A stretch of DNA of 64,000 nt from Bradyrhizobium roseum (GTDB lineage Bacteria; Pseudomonadota; Alphaproteobacteria; Rhizobiales; Xanthobacteraceae): contig NZ_CP129212.1 of the NCBI RefSeq assembly GCF_030413175.1, forward strand, positions 930,001 to 994,000, in the 5' to 3' direction. The position numbers and the translations under genes are program-made. The notes beneath the pieces are model-generated. The model was given only the letters and a program-made list of their open reading frames with translations. It ran no database searches and was not told the DNA's origin. Position 1 is the first letter of the stretch. The number at the start of each line of letters is the position of its first letter. This document shows, in pieces, positions 9,719 to 18,733 of this stretch.

Positions 9719-11404
9719 ATGACCCATCCCGGCGAGCAGTTCTATCCGCAAGGCGTCCGTTGGGACGATGCGATCGCGCGCGGAACGTTGCCGGACCTGT
9801 TGTCGACGGCTGCGGCCGAGTTCGGCGCGCGTCCCGCCCTCGAATTCCGCGACCGGCCGATCAGCTACGGCGAACTCGAAGCGCTGGTGGAGACCGCGGC
9901 CAGCGCCTTTCTGCGCGCCGGCTACGGCCGGAACAGTTCGGTCGCGCTGTTCCTCGGCAATTCGCCCGATCATCCCGTCAATTTCTTCGGCGCATTGAAG
10001 GCCGGCGCCCGAATCGTGCACTTGTCGCCGCTCGACGGTGAGATCGCGCTGTCGCACAAGCTGTCCGATTCCGGTGCGCGCGTGCTGGTGACCAGTAACC
10101 TCTCGGCCCTGCTGCCGACTGCGCTGAAGTTCCTCGACAAGGGGCTGCTGGATCGCCTGATCGTCTGCGAGGACGATCATTGGGGCAAGGTCGGAACGCC
10201 GCAGACGGCGCTGCCGGACAACCCCAAGATCATCACTCACCGCCAGTTCACCGAGGGCACGCAAAAGCCTTCGCAGTGGCCCGCGATCTCGGCCGACGAC
10301 GTCGCCCTGTTGCAATACACCGGCGGCACGACGGGCCTGCCGAAGGGCGCGATGCTTAGCCATGGCAATCTGACCTCGGCGGTTTCGGTCTATGACGTTT
10401 GGGGCAAGCCGTCGCGGCTGGAGCGCAACGCGATCGAGCGCGTGATCTGCGTGCTGCCGCTGTTTCATATCTATGCGCTGACGGTGGTGCTGCTGTCGTC
10501 GATCCGGCGCGGCAATCTGATTTCGCTGCACCAGCGTTTCGATGTCGACGCCGTGATGCGGGACATCGAGGTCAAGCGCGCCACGTCTTTTCCCGGTGTG
10601 CCGACGATGTGGATCGCGATCGCGGCGTTGCCCGATCTCGACAAGCGCGACCTGTCGTCGCTGGTCAGCGTCGGCTCTGGCGGCGCGCCGCTGCCGGTCG
10701 AGGTCGCGCGGATCCTGGAGAGCCGGGTCGGCATGAAGCTGAAGAGCGGCTGGGGCATGACCGAGACCTGCTCGCCCGGCACCGCGCATCCGAAGGAGGG
10801 GCCGGACAAGCCCGGCTCGATCGGCTTGATGCTGCCGGGCATCGAGATGGACGTGGTGTCGCTGGAAGACCCGACGAAGTTGATGCCGGTGGGAGAAGTC
10901 GGTGAAATCAGAATTCGCGGGCCGAATGTGACGAAAGGCTACTGGAACCGGCCGCAGGAAACCGCGAAGGCCTTTGTCGGTGACCGGTTCCTCACCGGCG
11001 ACATCGGCTACATGGACAGCGACGGTTACTTCTATTTGGTCGACCGCAAGACGGATATGATCATCTCCGGCGGCTTCAACGTCTATCCGCAGATGATCGA
11101 GCAGGCGATCTATACACATCCCGCCGTGCAGGAAGTGATCGTGATCGGCATTCCCGACGATTACCGCGGCGAGGCGGCCAAGGCCTTTATCAGGCTGCGC
11201 GATGGCGCGAAACCTTTCACGCTGGACGAACTGCGCACTTTTCTCACGGGCAAGCTCGGCAAGCACGAATTTCCGGCCGCGGTCGATTTCGTTGACGAAC
11301 TGCCGCGCACGCCGGTCGGGAAACTGTCGCGCCATGAATTGCGGATGCGGCAACAGCCAGCCGCAGCACCAAACCAACAAACCGCATCAGGAGGTCGTTC
11401 CTAA
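9719..11404 (+). CDS. pimA: Acyl-CoA ligase (AMP-forming), PimA-like
   Basis: The 561-residue ANL-superfamily enzyme activates a carboxylic acid to its CoA thioester through an acyl-adenylate. Visible motifs are the phosphate loop YTGGTTGLPKGAMLSH (near residue 200), the A5-type SGWGMTE (near 345), the hinge region LTGDIGYMDSDGYFYLVDRKTDMI, and the C-terminal PRTPVGKLSR with the catalytic lysine. I used the ATG at 9719; a TTG five codons earlier also fits. It follows the hydratase/dehydrogenase across a palindromic element and precedes two acyl-CoA dehydrogenases, as PimA does apart from the missing thiolase. The substrate is probably a medium-chain fatty or dicarboxylic acid, inferred from context. 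Confidence 0.87.
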   Translation: MTHPGEQFYPQGVRWDDAIARGTLPDLLSTAAAEFGARPALEFRDRPISYGELEALVETAASAFLRAGYGRNSSVALFLGNSPDHPVNFFGALKAGARIVHLSPLDGEIALSHKLSDSGARVLVTSNLSALLPTALKFLDKGLLDRLIVCEDDHWGKVGTPQTALPDNPKIITHRQFTEGTQKPSQWPAISADDVALLQYTGGTTGLPKGAMLSHGNLTSAVSVYDVWGKPSRLERNAIERVICVLPLFHIYALTVVLLSSIRRGNLISLHQRFDVDAVMRDIEVKRATSFPGVPTMWIAIAALPDLDKRDLSSLVSVGSGGAPLPVEVARILESRVGMKLKSGWGMTETCSPGTAHPKEGPDKPGSIGLMLPGIEMDVVSLEDPTKLMPVGEVGEIRIRGPNVTKGYWNRPQETAKAFVGDRFLTGDIGYMDSDGYFYLVDRKTDMIISGGFNVYPQMIEQAIYTHPAVQEVIVIGIPDDYRGEAAKAFIRLRDGAKPFTLDELRTFLTGKLGKHEFPAAVDFVDELPRTPVGKLSRHELRMRQQPAAAPNQQTASGGRS

Positions 11405-11411
11405 ACTCCGC

Positions 11412-11532
11412 CGTCGTCCCGGCCTTGAGCCGGGACCCATACGCCGCGGCCTTGGTTTGGGGCAGATGGGAAGACGGCCTTTGTAACATAGACGACGGTG
11501 GTTATGGATCCCGGCTCAAGGCCGGGACGACG
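11412..11532. repeat. Intergenic palindromic element, CGTCGTCCCGG family
   Basis: The 121-bp element has 24-bp perfect inverted ends, starting CGTCGTCCCGGCCTTGAG. It occupies the pimA-pimC gap, where the thiolase gene pimB would lie in the remembered R. palustris order. Each end arm is itself a small hairpin (CCCGGCCTTGAGCCGGG). Confidence 0.8.
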
Positions 11533-11589
11533 AGAGACCAGAGTTCACGCTACTACGGATGTCATTCATTCGCTCACAGGAGGGTCCAG

Positions 11590-12780
11590 ATGGATCTCGC
11601 TTTCAGCAAGGAAGAAATTGCGTTTCGTGAGGAAGTTCGCAGCTTCTTCCAGAACAACGTGCCGCCGGAAACGCGGCGCAAGATGATCGAAGGCCGCCAT
11701 CTCTCCAAGGACGAGATGGTCGCCTGGTGGCGTATCCTCAACAAGAAGGGCTGGGGCTGCTCGCACTGGCCGAAGGAATATGGCGGCACCGGCTGGACCT
11801 CGGTGCAGCACTACATCTTCAATGAAGAGCTGCAGATGCACCCGGCGCCGGCGCCGCTCGCCTTCGGTGTCAGCATGGTCGGCCCGGTCATCTACACCTT
11901 CGGGAACGAGAAGCAGAAGCAGCAGTATCTGCCGCGCATCGCCAATGTCGACGACTGGTGGTGCCAGGGTTTTTCGGAGCCCGGCTCCGGATCGGACCTC
12001 GCCTCGCTCAAGACCAAGGCCGAGCGCAAGGGCGACAAGTACATCATCAACGGCCAGAAGACCTGGACCACGCTGGCCCAGCACGCCGACATGATCTTCT
12101 GCCTGTGCCGCACCGATAATAACGCGAAGAAGCAGATGGGCATCTCCTTCATCGTATTCAGCATGAAGTCGAAGGGCGTCACCGTTCGCCCGATCGAGAC
12201 CATCGACGGCGGCCACGAGGTCAACGAGGTGTTCTTCGACGACGTCGAGGTGCCGGTCGAGAATCTGATCGGCGAGGAGAACAAGGGCTGGGATTACGCC
12301 AAATTCCTGCTCGGCAACGAACGCACCGGAATCGCCCGCGTCGGCGTCTCCAAGGAGCGGCTGCGCCGCATCAGGGATCTCGCCTCCAAGGTCGAAGCGA
12401 ACGGCAAGCCGGTGCTGGAAGACCAGGGTTTCCGCGAAAAGCTCGCCGCCTGCGAGATCGAGCTCAAGGCGCTCGAACTCACGCAGCTGCGCGTCGTCGC
12501 CGACGAAGGCAAGCACGGTAAGGGTAAGCCCAATCCGGCGTCCTCGGTGCTCAAGATCAAGGGCTCGGAAATCCAGCAGACCACCACCGAGCTTCTGATG
12601 GAAGTGATCGGCCCGTTCGCCGCGCCCTACGACGTGCATGGCGATGACGGCACCAACGAAACCATGGACTGGACCGCCCAGATCGCGCCGAGCTATTTCA
12701 ACAACCGCAAGGTCTCGATCTACGGCGGCTCCAACGAGATCCAGCGGAATATCATCACCAAGGCGGTGCTGGGGCTCTGA
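11590..12780 (+). CDS. pimC: Acyl-CoA dehydrogenase, large subunit (PimC-like)
   Basis: The 396-residue flavoprotein has the acyl-CoA dehydrogenase order: N-terminal helical domain (MDLAFSKEEIAFREEVRSFF), the flavin-contact segment WWCQGFSEPGSGSDLASLKT in the beta domain, INGQKTWTT, and the C-terminal helical domain ending IYGGSNEIQRNIITKAVLGL. It catalyses the first alpha,beta-oxidation of an acyl-CoA, passing electrons to ETF. The ATG at 11590 has a strong AGGAGGG just upstream. It is directly followed by a second, shorter dehydrogenase, as in two-subunit enzymes such as PimCD. Conserved residues look intact. Confidence 0.87.
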   Translation: MDLAFSKEEIAFREEVRSFFQNNVPPETRRKMIEGRHLSKDEMVAWWRILNKKGWGCSHWPKEYGGTGWTSVQHYIFNEELQMHPAPAPLAFGVSMVGPVIYTFGNEKQKQQYLPRIANVDDWWCQGFSEPGSGSDLASLKTKAERKGDKYIINGQKTWTTLAQHADMIFCLCRTDNNAKKQMGISFIVFSMKSKGVTVRPIETIDGGHEVNEVFFDDVEVPVENLIGEENKGWDYAKFLLGNERTGIARVGVSKERLRRIRDLASKVEANGKPVLEDQGFREKLAACEIELKALELTQLRVVADEGKHGKGKPNPASSVLKIKGSEIQQTTTELLMEVIGPFAAPYDVHGDDGTNETMDWTAQIAPSYFNNRKVSIYGGSNEIQRNIITKAVLGL

Positions 12781-12781
12781 T

Positions 12782-12934
12782 CTTCTTCTCCCTCGCCCCG
12801 CTCTTCGCGGGGAGAGGGTCGGGGTGAGGGGCTCTCTCCCAGCAAAGACTGTCGAGAGACCTGTACCCCCTCACCCGGATCGCATCTTGCGATGCGATCC
12901 GACCTCTCCCCGCAAGCGGGGCGAGGTTAAGAAG
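12782..12934. repeat. Intergenic palindromic element, CTCCCCGC/GCGGGGAG family
   Basis: The element is about 150 bp, starts CTTCTTCTCCCTCGCCCCGC and ends in the near-complement GCGGGGCGAGGTTAAGAAG, with internal hairpins such as GGATCGCATC/GATGCGATCC. It lies between the two dehydrogenase subunit genes and resembles the element at 23339-23484 in its pyrimidine-rich ends. Confidence 0.75.
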
Positions 12935-12993
12935 AACCCGGCGCCTGGCAACGACCACGATTGAAGCGACGACGTGTAGTCAAGGAAAACAAC

Positions 12994-14136
12994 ATGGATT
13001 TTGATTTGTCCGAGGAGCAGCGCCTTCTCAAGGAAAGCATCGACGGTCTGCTGACCGACTCCTACGATTTCGATGCGCGCAAGAAATACCAAAAGGAAAG
13101 GGGCGGCTGGAGCAAGACCGTCTGGAACAAGCTGGCCGAGCAGGGCTTGCTGGGTCTGCCGTTCGCGGAAGCCGACGGCGGTTTCGGCGCCGGCGCGGTC
13201 GAGACCATGATCGTGATGGAGGCGCTCGGCAAGGCGCTGGTGCTGGAGCCGTATCTGGCGACCGTCGTGATCGGCGGCGGTTTCCTGCGCCATGGCGCAT
13301 CGGCCGAGCAGAAGGCCGCGCATGTCCCCGGCATCATCGACGGCAGCAAGACCTTTGCCTTCGCCCAGCTCGAGAAGAACTCGCGCTATGACCTCGGCGA
13401 TGTCAGCACGACCGCCAAGAAGAAAGGGTCAGGCTGGGTGATCGACGGCGAAAAGTTCGTCGTGCTCAACGGCGAGAACGCCGACACCCTGATCGTGACC
13501 GCGCGCACCAAGGGCAACCGCACCGACAAGTCGGGCATCGGCGTGTTCCTGGTGCCGGCGGACGCCAAGGGCGTCACCCGCAAGGGCTATCCGACCCAGG
13601 ACGGCCTGCACGCCGCCGACATCACCTTCACCGGCGTCGAGATCGGTGCTGACGCTGCGATCGGCGATCCCGAGAACGGCCTGCCGCTGATCGAGCGCGT
13701 GGTCGACGAAGCCCGCACCGCGATGTGCGCGGAAGCGGTCGGCGCGATGGATGAGTCGCTGAAGTCGACGGTCGAATATCTCAAGACCCGAAAGCAGTTC
13801 GGCGTGCCGATCGGCAGCTTCCAGACGCTGCAGCATCGCGCCGCCGACATGTTCGTGGCGCTCGAACAGGCCCGCAGCATGTCGATGTTCGCGACCATGG
13901 CGGCCGATTTCGAAAGCGCCAAGGAGCGCGCCACGGCCGTGGCCGCCGCCAAGGTGCAGATCGGCAAGTCCGGAAAATTCATCGGACAGCAGTCGATCCA
14001 GCTCCACGGCGGCGTCGGCATGACCCAGGAATACAAGATCGGTCACTACTTCAAGCGGCTGACCATGATCGAGAACACCTTTGGCGATACCGACTACCAC
14101 CTCCGCCGCGTCACCGACGCAGGGGGATTGGTGTAA
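12994..14136 (+). CDS. pimD: Acyl-CoA dehydrogenase, small subunit (PimD-like)
   Basis: The 380-residue acyl-CoA dehydrogenase homologue begins MDFDLSEEQRLLKESIDGLL. It carries the middle beta-domain motif FAFAQLEKNSRYDLGDV in place of the usual acidic flavin-contact sequence, and a C-terminal QQSIQLHGGVGMTQEYKIGH helix. The degenerate mid-domain fits a partner subunit in a heteromeric dehydrogenase rather than a stand-alone enzyme; this is inference from the paired genes. The ATG at 12994 has AAGGA eight bases upstream; an in-frame TTG at 12961 is less likely. The neighbours imply it oxidises the acyl-CoA made by the upstream ligase. Confidence 0.84.
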   Translation: MDFDLSEEQRLLKESIDGLLTDSYDFDARKKYQKERGGWSKTVWNKLAEQGLLGLPFAEADGGFGAGAVETMIVMEALGKALVLEPYLATVVIGGGFLRHGASAEQKAAHVPGIIDGSKTFAFAQLEKNSRYDLGDVSTTAKKKGSGWVIDGEKFVVLNGENADTLIVTARTKGNRTDKSGIGVFLVPADAKGVTRKGYPTQDGLHAADITFTGVEIGADAAIGDPENGLPLIERVVDEARTAMCAEAVGAMDESLKSTVEYLKTRKQFGVPIGSFQTLQHRAADMFVALEQARSMSMFATMAADFESAKERATAVAAAKVQIGKSGKFIGQQSIQLHGGVGMTQEYKIGHYFKRLTMIENTFGDTDYHLRRVTDAGGLV

Positions 14137-14147
14137 CGGCCACTCTC

Positions 14148-14275
14148 CGTCATTCCGGGGCATCGCGCAGCGATGAACCCGGAATCCAACTCACAGCTTG
14201 CGCTGCCGCCCAATGGATTCTCTGATGTGCAATTGCACATCATAGTTCGATGCTGCGCATCGCCCCGGAATGACG
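14148..14275. repeat. Intergenic palindromic element, CGTCATTCCGGGG family (copy 2)
   Basis: The 128-bp element has 13-bp perfect inverted ends. Compared with the 9586-9692 copy it has a different internal part, including the perfect 20-bp palindrome TGATGTGCAATTGCACATCA at 14223-14242. It ends 26 bp before the SDR start codon. Confidence 0.8.
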
Positions 14276-14301
14276 GGGCGAGAGTCAGGGAACCAACAAC
14301 A

Positions 14302-15075
14302 ATGAAAAACACCCCGTTCGATCTCACCGGAAAAGTCGCCGTCATCACCGGCTCCAGCCGCGGCATCGGCCGGTCCTCCGCCGAACTGCTCGCCCGGCTC
14401 GGCGCAAAAGTCGTGATCTCCAGCCGCAAGGCCGATGCCTGTCACGAAGTGGCCGAAGGCATCAGGAAGGACGGCGGCGACGCCCATGTCATTCCCTGCA
14501 ACATCTCGCGCCGCGAGGAAGTCGAGGGGCTGATCACGGGCACGACAGAACATTACGGCAAGGTCGACATCCTCGTCTGCAACGCCGCGGTGAACCCGTA
14601 TTACGGCCCGCTGCTCGACATCAAGGACGAAGCCTTCGACAAGATCATGAACTCCAACGTCAAGAGCAACATCTGGCTCTGCGCGCTGGCGATCCCGCAG
14701 ATGGCCGAGCGCGGCAACGGCTCGGTGGTGATCATCTCCTCCATCGGTGGCCTGCGCGGTTCCACCGTGATCGGCGCCTACGGCATTTCGAAAGCGGCGG
14801 AGTTCGCGCTGTGTCGCAGCCTCGCCGGCGAATGGGGACCGAAGGGCGTCCGCGTCAATTGCGTTGCGCCCGGTTTGGTCAAGACCGATTTCGCCCGCGC
14901 GCTGTGGGAAGACCCGGACAATTTGAAGCGCCGCACGGCAAGCTCCCCACTGCGCCGCATCGGCGAGCCCGAAGAAATCGCCGGCGCCGTGGCGTATCTG
15001 GCGTCGGACGCCTCGACTTTCATGACCGGACAGACCATCGTCGTCGATGGCGGCGTGACCACAGCCGCGACGTGA
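14302..15075 (+). CDS. Short-chain dehydrogenase/reductase (SDR) family oxidoreductase
   Basis: The 257-residue classical SDR has the cofactor motif TGSSRGIGR (near residue 17), the NNAG-equivalent VCNAAVNPYYG, a serine in VVIISSIGG, the catalytic YGISK tetrad and a C-terminal FMTGQTIVVDGGV. It probably interconverts a hydroxyl and a keto group with NAD(P)H. It ends the plus-strand beta-oxidation run, so it may act on a hydroxyacyl-CoA or an alcohol/aldehyde intermediate of that route; the substrate cannot be read. I chose the ATG at 14302 because longer forms extend into the palindromic element. The last gene of the pim operon (pimE) could correspond, but I could not confirm that. Confidence 0.85.
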   Translation: MKNTPFDLTGKVAVITGSSRGIGRSSAELLARLGAKVVISSRKADACHEVAEGIRKDGGDAHVIPCNISRREEVEGLITGTTEHYGKVDILVCNAAVNPYYGPLLDIKDEAFDKIMNSNVKSNIWLCALAIPQMAERGNGSVVIISSIGGLRGSTVIGAYGISKAAEFALCRSLAGEWGPKGVRVNCVAPGLVKTDFARALWEDPDNLKRRTASSPLRRIGEPEEIAGAVAYLASDASTFMTGQTIVVDGGVTTAAT

Positions 15076-15079
15076 CTTT

Positions 15080-15250
15080 TCTTACCCGCCCCTTGAGGGG
15101 GCGGGTCGGCTCACATGGAGCGCAGCGTAATGTGAGACGGGGCGGGGTGACAGCCTATCCACGCATGCTCTGTTGGACGTGGAGAGACCGTCACCCCACC
15201 TCGGTTCGCATTCCATGCGAACCGATCCTCCCCCTCCAGGGGAGGATGTA
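15080..15250. repeat. Intergenic palindromic element, ACCCGCCCC family
   Basis: A run of hairpins between the SDR and glpK: ACCCGCCCC-TTGAG-GGGGCGGGT-like at 15084-15106, TCACAT/ATGTGA at 15111-15133, GGTTCGCAT/ATGCGAACC at 15203-15222 and CCTCCCC-TCCAG-GGGAGG at its end. It is probably a composite repetitive element and could also terminate the upstream operon. Confidence 0.65.
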
Positions 15251-15331
15251 GTGAACAGCTCACCTGCTTGACCTCCGTCTCCCAATCCGCTTGCCTCTCC
15301 ACAACCAAAACCTTCCCGGGGAAGCAACGTC

Positions 15332-16843
15332 ATGTCCTTCGTTCTGGCCATCGATCAGGGCACCACATCCTCGCGTGCGATCGTGTTCCGCAGCGATATT
15401 TCCATCGCCGCCACAGCACAGCAGGAATTCCCGCAGCATTTTCCGGCCTCGGGCTGGGTCGAGCACGAGCCGGAGGACATCTGGAACTCGACGGTCGCGG
15501 TCTGCCACGAAGCGCTGGAAAAGGCCGGGCTGAAAGCCAAGGACATCGCCGCGATCGGTATCACCAACCAGCGTGAAACCACCGTGGTGTGGGACCGCGC
15601 CACCGGCAAGGCCGTGCACCGCGCCATCGTCTGGCAGGACCGCCGCACCGCCGATACTTGCGCGAAGCTGAAAGCCGACGGCCATGAGCCGACGATCACC
15701 GCCAAGACCGGCCTGATCATCGACCCGTATTTCTCCGGAACAAAAGTCGCGTGGATCCTCGATCACGTCCCGGGCGCGCGCGAACGCGCCGGCCGGGGCG
15801 AATTGATGTTCGGCACCGTCGATTGCTATCTGCTGTGGCAGCTGACCGCTGGCCGTGTGCACGCCACCGACGCCACCAACGCCTCGCGCACGCTGCTGTT
15901 CAACATCCACACCGGCGAGTGGGACGAGGATCTCCTGAAGCTGTTGCGCGTGCCGCGCTCGATGCTGCCTGAAGTGAAGGACTCGTCCGCCAAATTCGGC
16001 GACAGCGATGAAAGCCTGTTCGGCGGCGCGATCGCCATCTCCGGCATCGCCGGCGACCAGCAGGCCGCCACCATCGGCCAGGCCTGCTTCACACCCGGCA
16101 TGATCAAGTCGACCTACGGCACCGGCTGTTTTGCCCTGCTCAACACCGGCACCACGCCGGTCGCGTCGAACAACAAGCTGCTCACCACCATCGCCTATCA
16201 GCTCGGCGGCAAGCGCACCTACGCGCTCGAAGGCTCGATCTTCGTCGCAGGCTCCGCCGTGCAATGGCTGCGCGACGGCCTCGGTATCATCAAGCAGGCG
16301 TCGGAGACCGGACCGCTCGCCGACCAATCCGATTCCACCCAGAGCGTCTATCTGGTGCCGGCCTTCGTCGGCCTCGGCGCGCCCTACTGGAATCCGCGCG
16401 TGCGCGGCGCGCTGTTCGGCCTCACCCGCAACACCGGCCCCGCCGAACTGGCGCATGCGGCGCTGGAAAGCGTCTGCTACCAGACCTTCGATCTCTGGGC
16501 CGCGATGCGCGCCGACTGGCCGGATGCCACGGCCGCCAACATCGTGCTCCGCGTCGACGGCGGCATGACCGCGTCCGACTGGACCATGCAGCGCCTCGCC
16601 GACCTGCTCGACGCGCCCGTCGATCGCCCGATGATCCAGGAAACCACCGCGCTCGGCGCCGCCTATCTCGCGGGACTTCAGGCCGGTGTCTATCCCGAGC
16701 CTTCAAGGTTCGCCGACAACTGGCGGCTCGAACACCGCTTCAAGCCGGCGATGAGCAAGGCCACGCGCGGGCGTAAGCTGGCGGGCTGGGCGCGGGCGGT
16801 GAAGGGCGTGCTGGCGAGCGATGAGGGGGAGGGCAACCCGTGA
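15332..16843 (+). CDS. glpK: Glycerol kinase
   Basis: The 503-residue FGGY-family kinase starts [19 protein letters not shown], the N-terminal phosphate motif of glycerol kinases. [20 protein letters not shown], then the substrate-loop region [25 protein letters not shown] and the C-terminal FGGY signature region with [12 protein letters not shown] all follow the GlpK order. It phosphorylates glycerol to sn-glycerol 3-phosphate with ATP in the cytoplasm. The ATG at 15332 has GGGGAAG upstream. No other glp genes (glpF, glpD, glpR) lie nearby. Its last codons overlap the GTG of the next gene (GTGA). Length is normal. Confidence 0.96.
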   Translation: MSFVLAIDQGTTSSRAIVFRSDISIAATAQQEFPQHFPASGWVEHEPEDIWNSTVAVCHEALEKAGLKAKDIAAIGITNQRETTVVWDRATGKAVHRAIVWQDRRTADTCAKLKADGHEPTITAKTGLIIDPYFSGTKVAWILDHVPGARERAGRGELMFGTVDCYLLWQLTAGRVHATDATNASRTLLFNIHTGEWDEDLLKLLRVPRSMLPEVKDSSAKFGDSDESLFGGAIAISGIAGDQQAATIGQACFTPGMIKSTYGTGCFALLNTGTTPVASNNKLLTTIAYQLGGKRTYALEGSIFVAGSAVQWLRDGLGIIKQASETGPLADQSDSTQSVYLVPAFVGLGAPYWNPRVRGALFGLTRNTGPAELAHAALESVCYQTFDLWAAMRADWPDATAANIVLRVDGGMTASDWTMQRLADLLDAPVDRPMIQETTALGAAYLAGLQAGVYPEPSRFADNWRLEHRFKPAMSKATRGRKLAGWARAVKGVLASDEGEGNP

Positions 16844-17346
16844 AGTACGGTTCGCATGGAAAGCTACCGCGCGTTTCCGATCGCTTGAAGACCTTGGTGA
16901 TTGCTGTGGCCGGACTATTGGCGTTGAGCGTACCGGCGGCGGGCCAGGAGCGCATGGTGCTGGGACCGCGCCAGTTCGAGTTCGACAAGACCGGAAATGG
17001 TGCCGTTCTGTGCGCTTGGTCGATGTACCTGTCTGTCCAGGCCAAAACGGCGGCGTGTGGGTTGCAGCGGCGACCGACCGACGATGCGATGGACGAAGCA
17101 ATTGCCGCGATCGATCAATTCATTCTGGCGAATTCATCGTTGCACCCGACGCGCCCGATGCTGGAAGAATTCAAGCGCAGTGCCGCGGAATCGGATCTCG
17201 CGGTTGCGCGCAAACAAGGGCTCGAGAAAGCCTGCACCAGCCGCGATCTGGAGCATTTTCGCAGTATCAGCCCGGATCAAATCAGGGGCTCGGTGAAGAA
17301 GCTTCTCGAGGCTCCGCGCGAACCGGTCATAAACCCTTGTCTTTGA
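16840..17346 (+). CDS. Secreted hypothetical protein, overlaps glpK
   Basis: I do not recognise this 168-residue product. It has a basic N-terminus and a hydrophobic segment ([18 protein letters not shown]) ending in a plausible signal peptidase site near residue 35. The mature part of about 130 residues has three cysteines (VLCAW, AACGLQ, KACTS) and is predicted helical and charged at the C-terminus. The GTG at 16840 overlaps the glpK stop and has purine-rich GAGGGGGAGGG upstream, so it is probably co-translated with glpK. It may be a periplasmic protein; no enzyme motif is seen. Confidence 0.6.
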   Translation: MKYGSHGKLPRVSDRLKTLVIAVAGLLALSVPAAGQERMVLGPRQFEFDKTGNGAVLCAWSMYLSVQAKTAACGLQRRPTDDAMDEAIAAIDQFILANSSLHPTRPMLEEFKRSAAESDLAVARKQGLEKACTSRDLEHFRSISPDQIRGSVKKLLEAPREPVINPCL

Positions 17347-17433
17347 GCGGCTGGACCTTCAAAGCGCATAGGCGAATGACGCGTTGCGAGCGAATATGTT
17401 TCGTACCTGCCGCCGCATAGGAGAAAGCGATCG

Positions 17434-18027
17434 ATGATTTTGCCCGACGGCTATTCCGACGTTCCCGCCGGCAAGATCGCCGCTGTCACCACGCACCTGG
17501 AAATGACCGCGCGCCCGGCGCCGCTTCCTGATCCCGCCGGCGCCTGGACGATACGGCACGTCAATGCCCCCGCGCTCGACTGGTACCGCGATCTCTATGG
17601 CCGCGTCGGCCGGCCGTGGCTGTGGGTCTCGCGGATAAAGATGCCCGATGCCGAGCTGGCTGCGACCATTCAATCGCTTTCGATGGAGATTCATGCGCTC
17701 GTCCATGAGGGCCGCGACGAGGGCCTGCTCGAGATGGATTTTCGCGAGCCCGGGCACTGCGAGATCGTCTCCTTCGGGCTCACCGAAAAATGCCTCGGCA
17801 CCGGCGCCGGCCGCTGGCTGATGAACCGCGCGCAAGAGATTGCATGGTCGCATCCGATCAAGCGCCTCTGGCTGCATACTTGCACGTTCGACCATCCCTC
17901 GGCGCTCGCCTTCTACCAGCGCTCGGGCTTTCGCCCGTTCCGGCGGCAGGTCGAAGTGGTCAACGATCCACGGCTTGACGGGACAGTGCCGCGCGATGTG
18001 GCGCGGCATGTGCCGGTGATTGAGTGA
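17434..18027 (+). CDS. GNAT-family N-acetyltransferase
   Basis: The 197-residue protein has a GNAT acetyltransferase core. The acetyl-CoA pyrophosphate loop is seen in GTGAGRWLMNRAQ (near 128-140), preceded by the beta-strand CEIVSFGLTEKCLG and followed by RLWLHTCTFDHPSALAFYQRSGF, typical of the end of the GNAT fold. It would transfer an acetyl group from acetyl-CoA to an amine of a small molecule or protein; the acceptor is not identifiable. AGGAG lies just upstream of the ATG. It stands alone between the small secreted protein and a palindromic element. Confidence 0.8.
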   Translation: MILPDGYSDVPAGKIAAVTTHLEMTARPAPLPDPAGAWTIRHVNAPALDWYRDLYGRVGRPWLWVSRIKMPDAELAATIQSLSMEIHALVHEGRDEGLLEMDFREPGHCEIVSFGLTEKCLGTGAGRWLMNRAQEIAWSHPIKRLWLHTCTFDHPSALAFYQRSGFRPFRRQVEVVNDPRLDGTVPRDVARHVPVIE

Positions 18028-18053
18028 GACACTCAAGCTTCCTCACCCTCCGC

Positions 18054-18153
18054 CGTCATCCCCGCGGACGCGGGGATCCAGTATCCCAGAGCAGTTTTGA
18101 TAGAATCGCGACGCCGCGGCGTACTGGATACCCCGCCTTCGCGGAGTATGACG
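18054..18153. repeat. Intergenic palindromic element, GTCATCCCCGCGG family
   Basis: The 100-bp element starts CGTCATCCCCGCGGACGCGG and ends with ACTGGATACCCC... and GAGTATGACG. The GATCCAGTA and TACTGGATA arms pair, as do the outer ends. It lies after the GNAT gene and before the stop of the convergent secreted-protein gene. Confidence 0.7.
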
Positions 18154-18186
18154 ACCTGTTATTGAGGCAGCGCCGAACGTCATTCC

Positions 18187-18603
18187 TCAGAAAACCTCCT
18201 GCTTCCCCCGAGACAGCGAAAATCCGCGTCGCTCCGCATTGAAGCACGTCACGCCCGTCTGCTCCGATGTGCAGGTAAATCCGCCGCGCTGCCACACCTC
18301 GCCGTAGCCCAGCACGGGCAGGCGCGGGTCCATCACGGTGTCGCCGTGGCAGAGGCGGGCGGCGGGGCCCTTGGTGTTCATCTGGAAGGCGCCGCCATAG
18401 TCGAGCTCGCAATCGGCGGGGCGGCGCGGCTTTATTTCCATCGCAGCGATATCACAGCGGAGCGCGTTCTGCTTGTCGTCGGCAAAATACTGGCAGGTGA
18501 TGTTTTTTGACGGCGACTGGAAGCCGGTCGGGGCGGATTGGGCATGGGCCGTGGCTGCAGGCATAAGCAGCACGAGCAGGCCGAATAGCAGAGGTGACCA
18601 CAT
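18187..18603 (-). CDS. Secreted hypothetical protein with six cysteines (DUF6636-like)
   Basis: The 138-residue protein has a clear signal peptide (MWSPLLFGLLVLLMPAATAHAQ). The mature part of about 116 residues starts with FQSPSKNITCQYF, has spaced cysteines (ITCQ, LRCDI, DCELD, RLCHG, FTCTS, VTCFN) and ends GFSLSR. This arrangement resembles the actinobacterial and alphaproteobacterial DUF6636 family, whose function is unknown; three disulfides are plausible. It is flanked on both sides by palindromic elements and stands alone on the minus strand. The family match is from memory of motif shape only. Confidence 0.65.
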   Translation of the reverse strand: MWSPLLFGLLVLLMPAATAHAQSAPTGFQSPSKNITCQYFADDKQNALRCDIAAMEIKPRRPADCELDYGGAFQMNTKGPAARLCHGDTVMDPRLPVLGYGEVWQRGGFTCTSEQTGVTCFNAERRGFSLSRGKQEVF

Positions 18604-18624
18604 GTCGTTTTCCCGATCTCAGAA

Positions 18625-18715
18625 TGTCATGCCCGGACTTGATCCGGGCATCCATCTACCTCCAATATGATCACTTCAAGGTAGATGGATGGCCGGGTCA
18701 AGCCCGGCCATGACG
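18625..18715. repeat. Intergenic palindromic element, GTCATGCCCGG family
   Basis: A long inverted repeat: GTCATGCCCGGACTTGATCC at the left pairs with the near-complementary right arm (GGGTCAAGCCCGGCCATGAC), and CATCTACCT pairs with AGGTAGATG in the middle. It lies in the divergent gap between the secreted protein and the GST gene, 18 bp before the GST start codon. Confidence 0.75.
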
Positions 18716-18733
18716 AATGGAGAGCAGTGCCCC

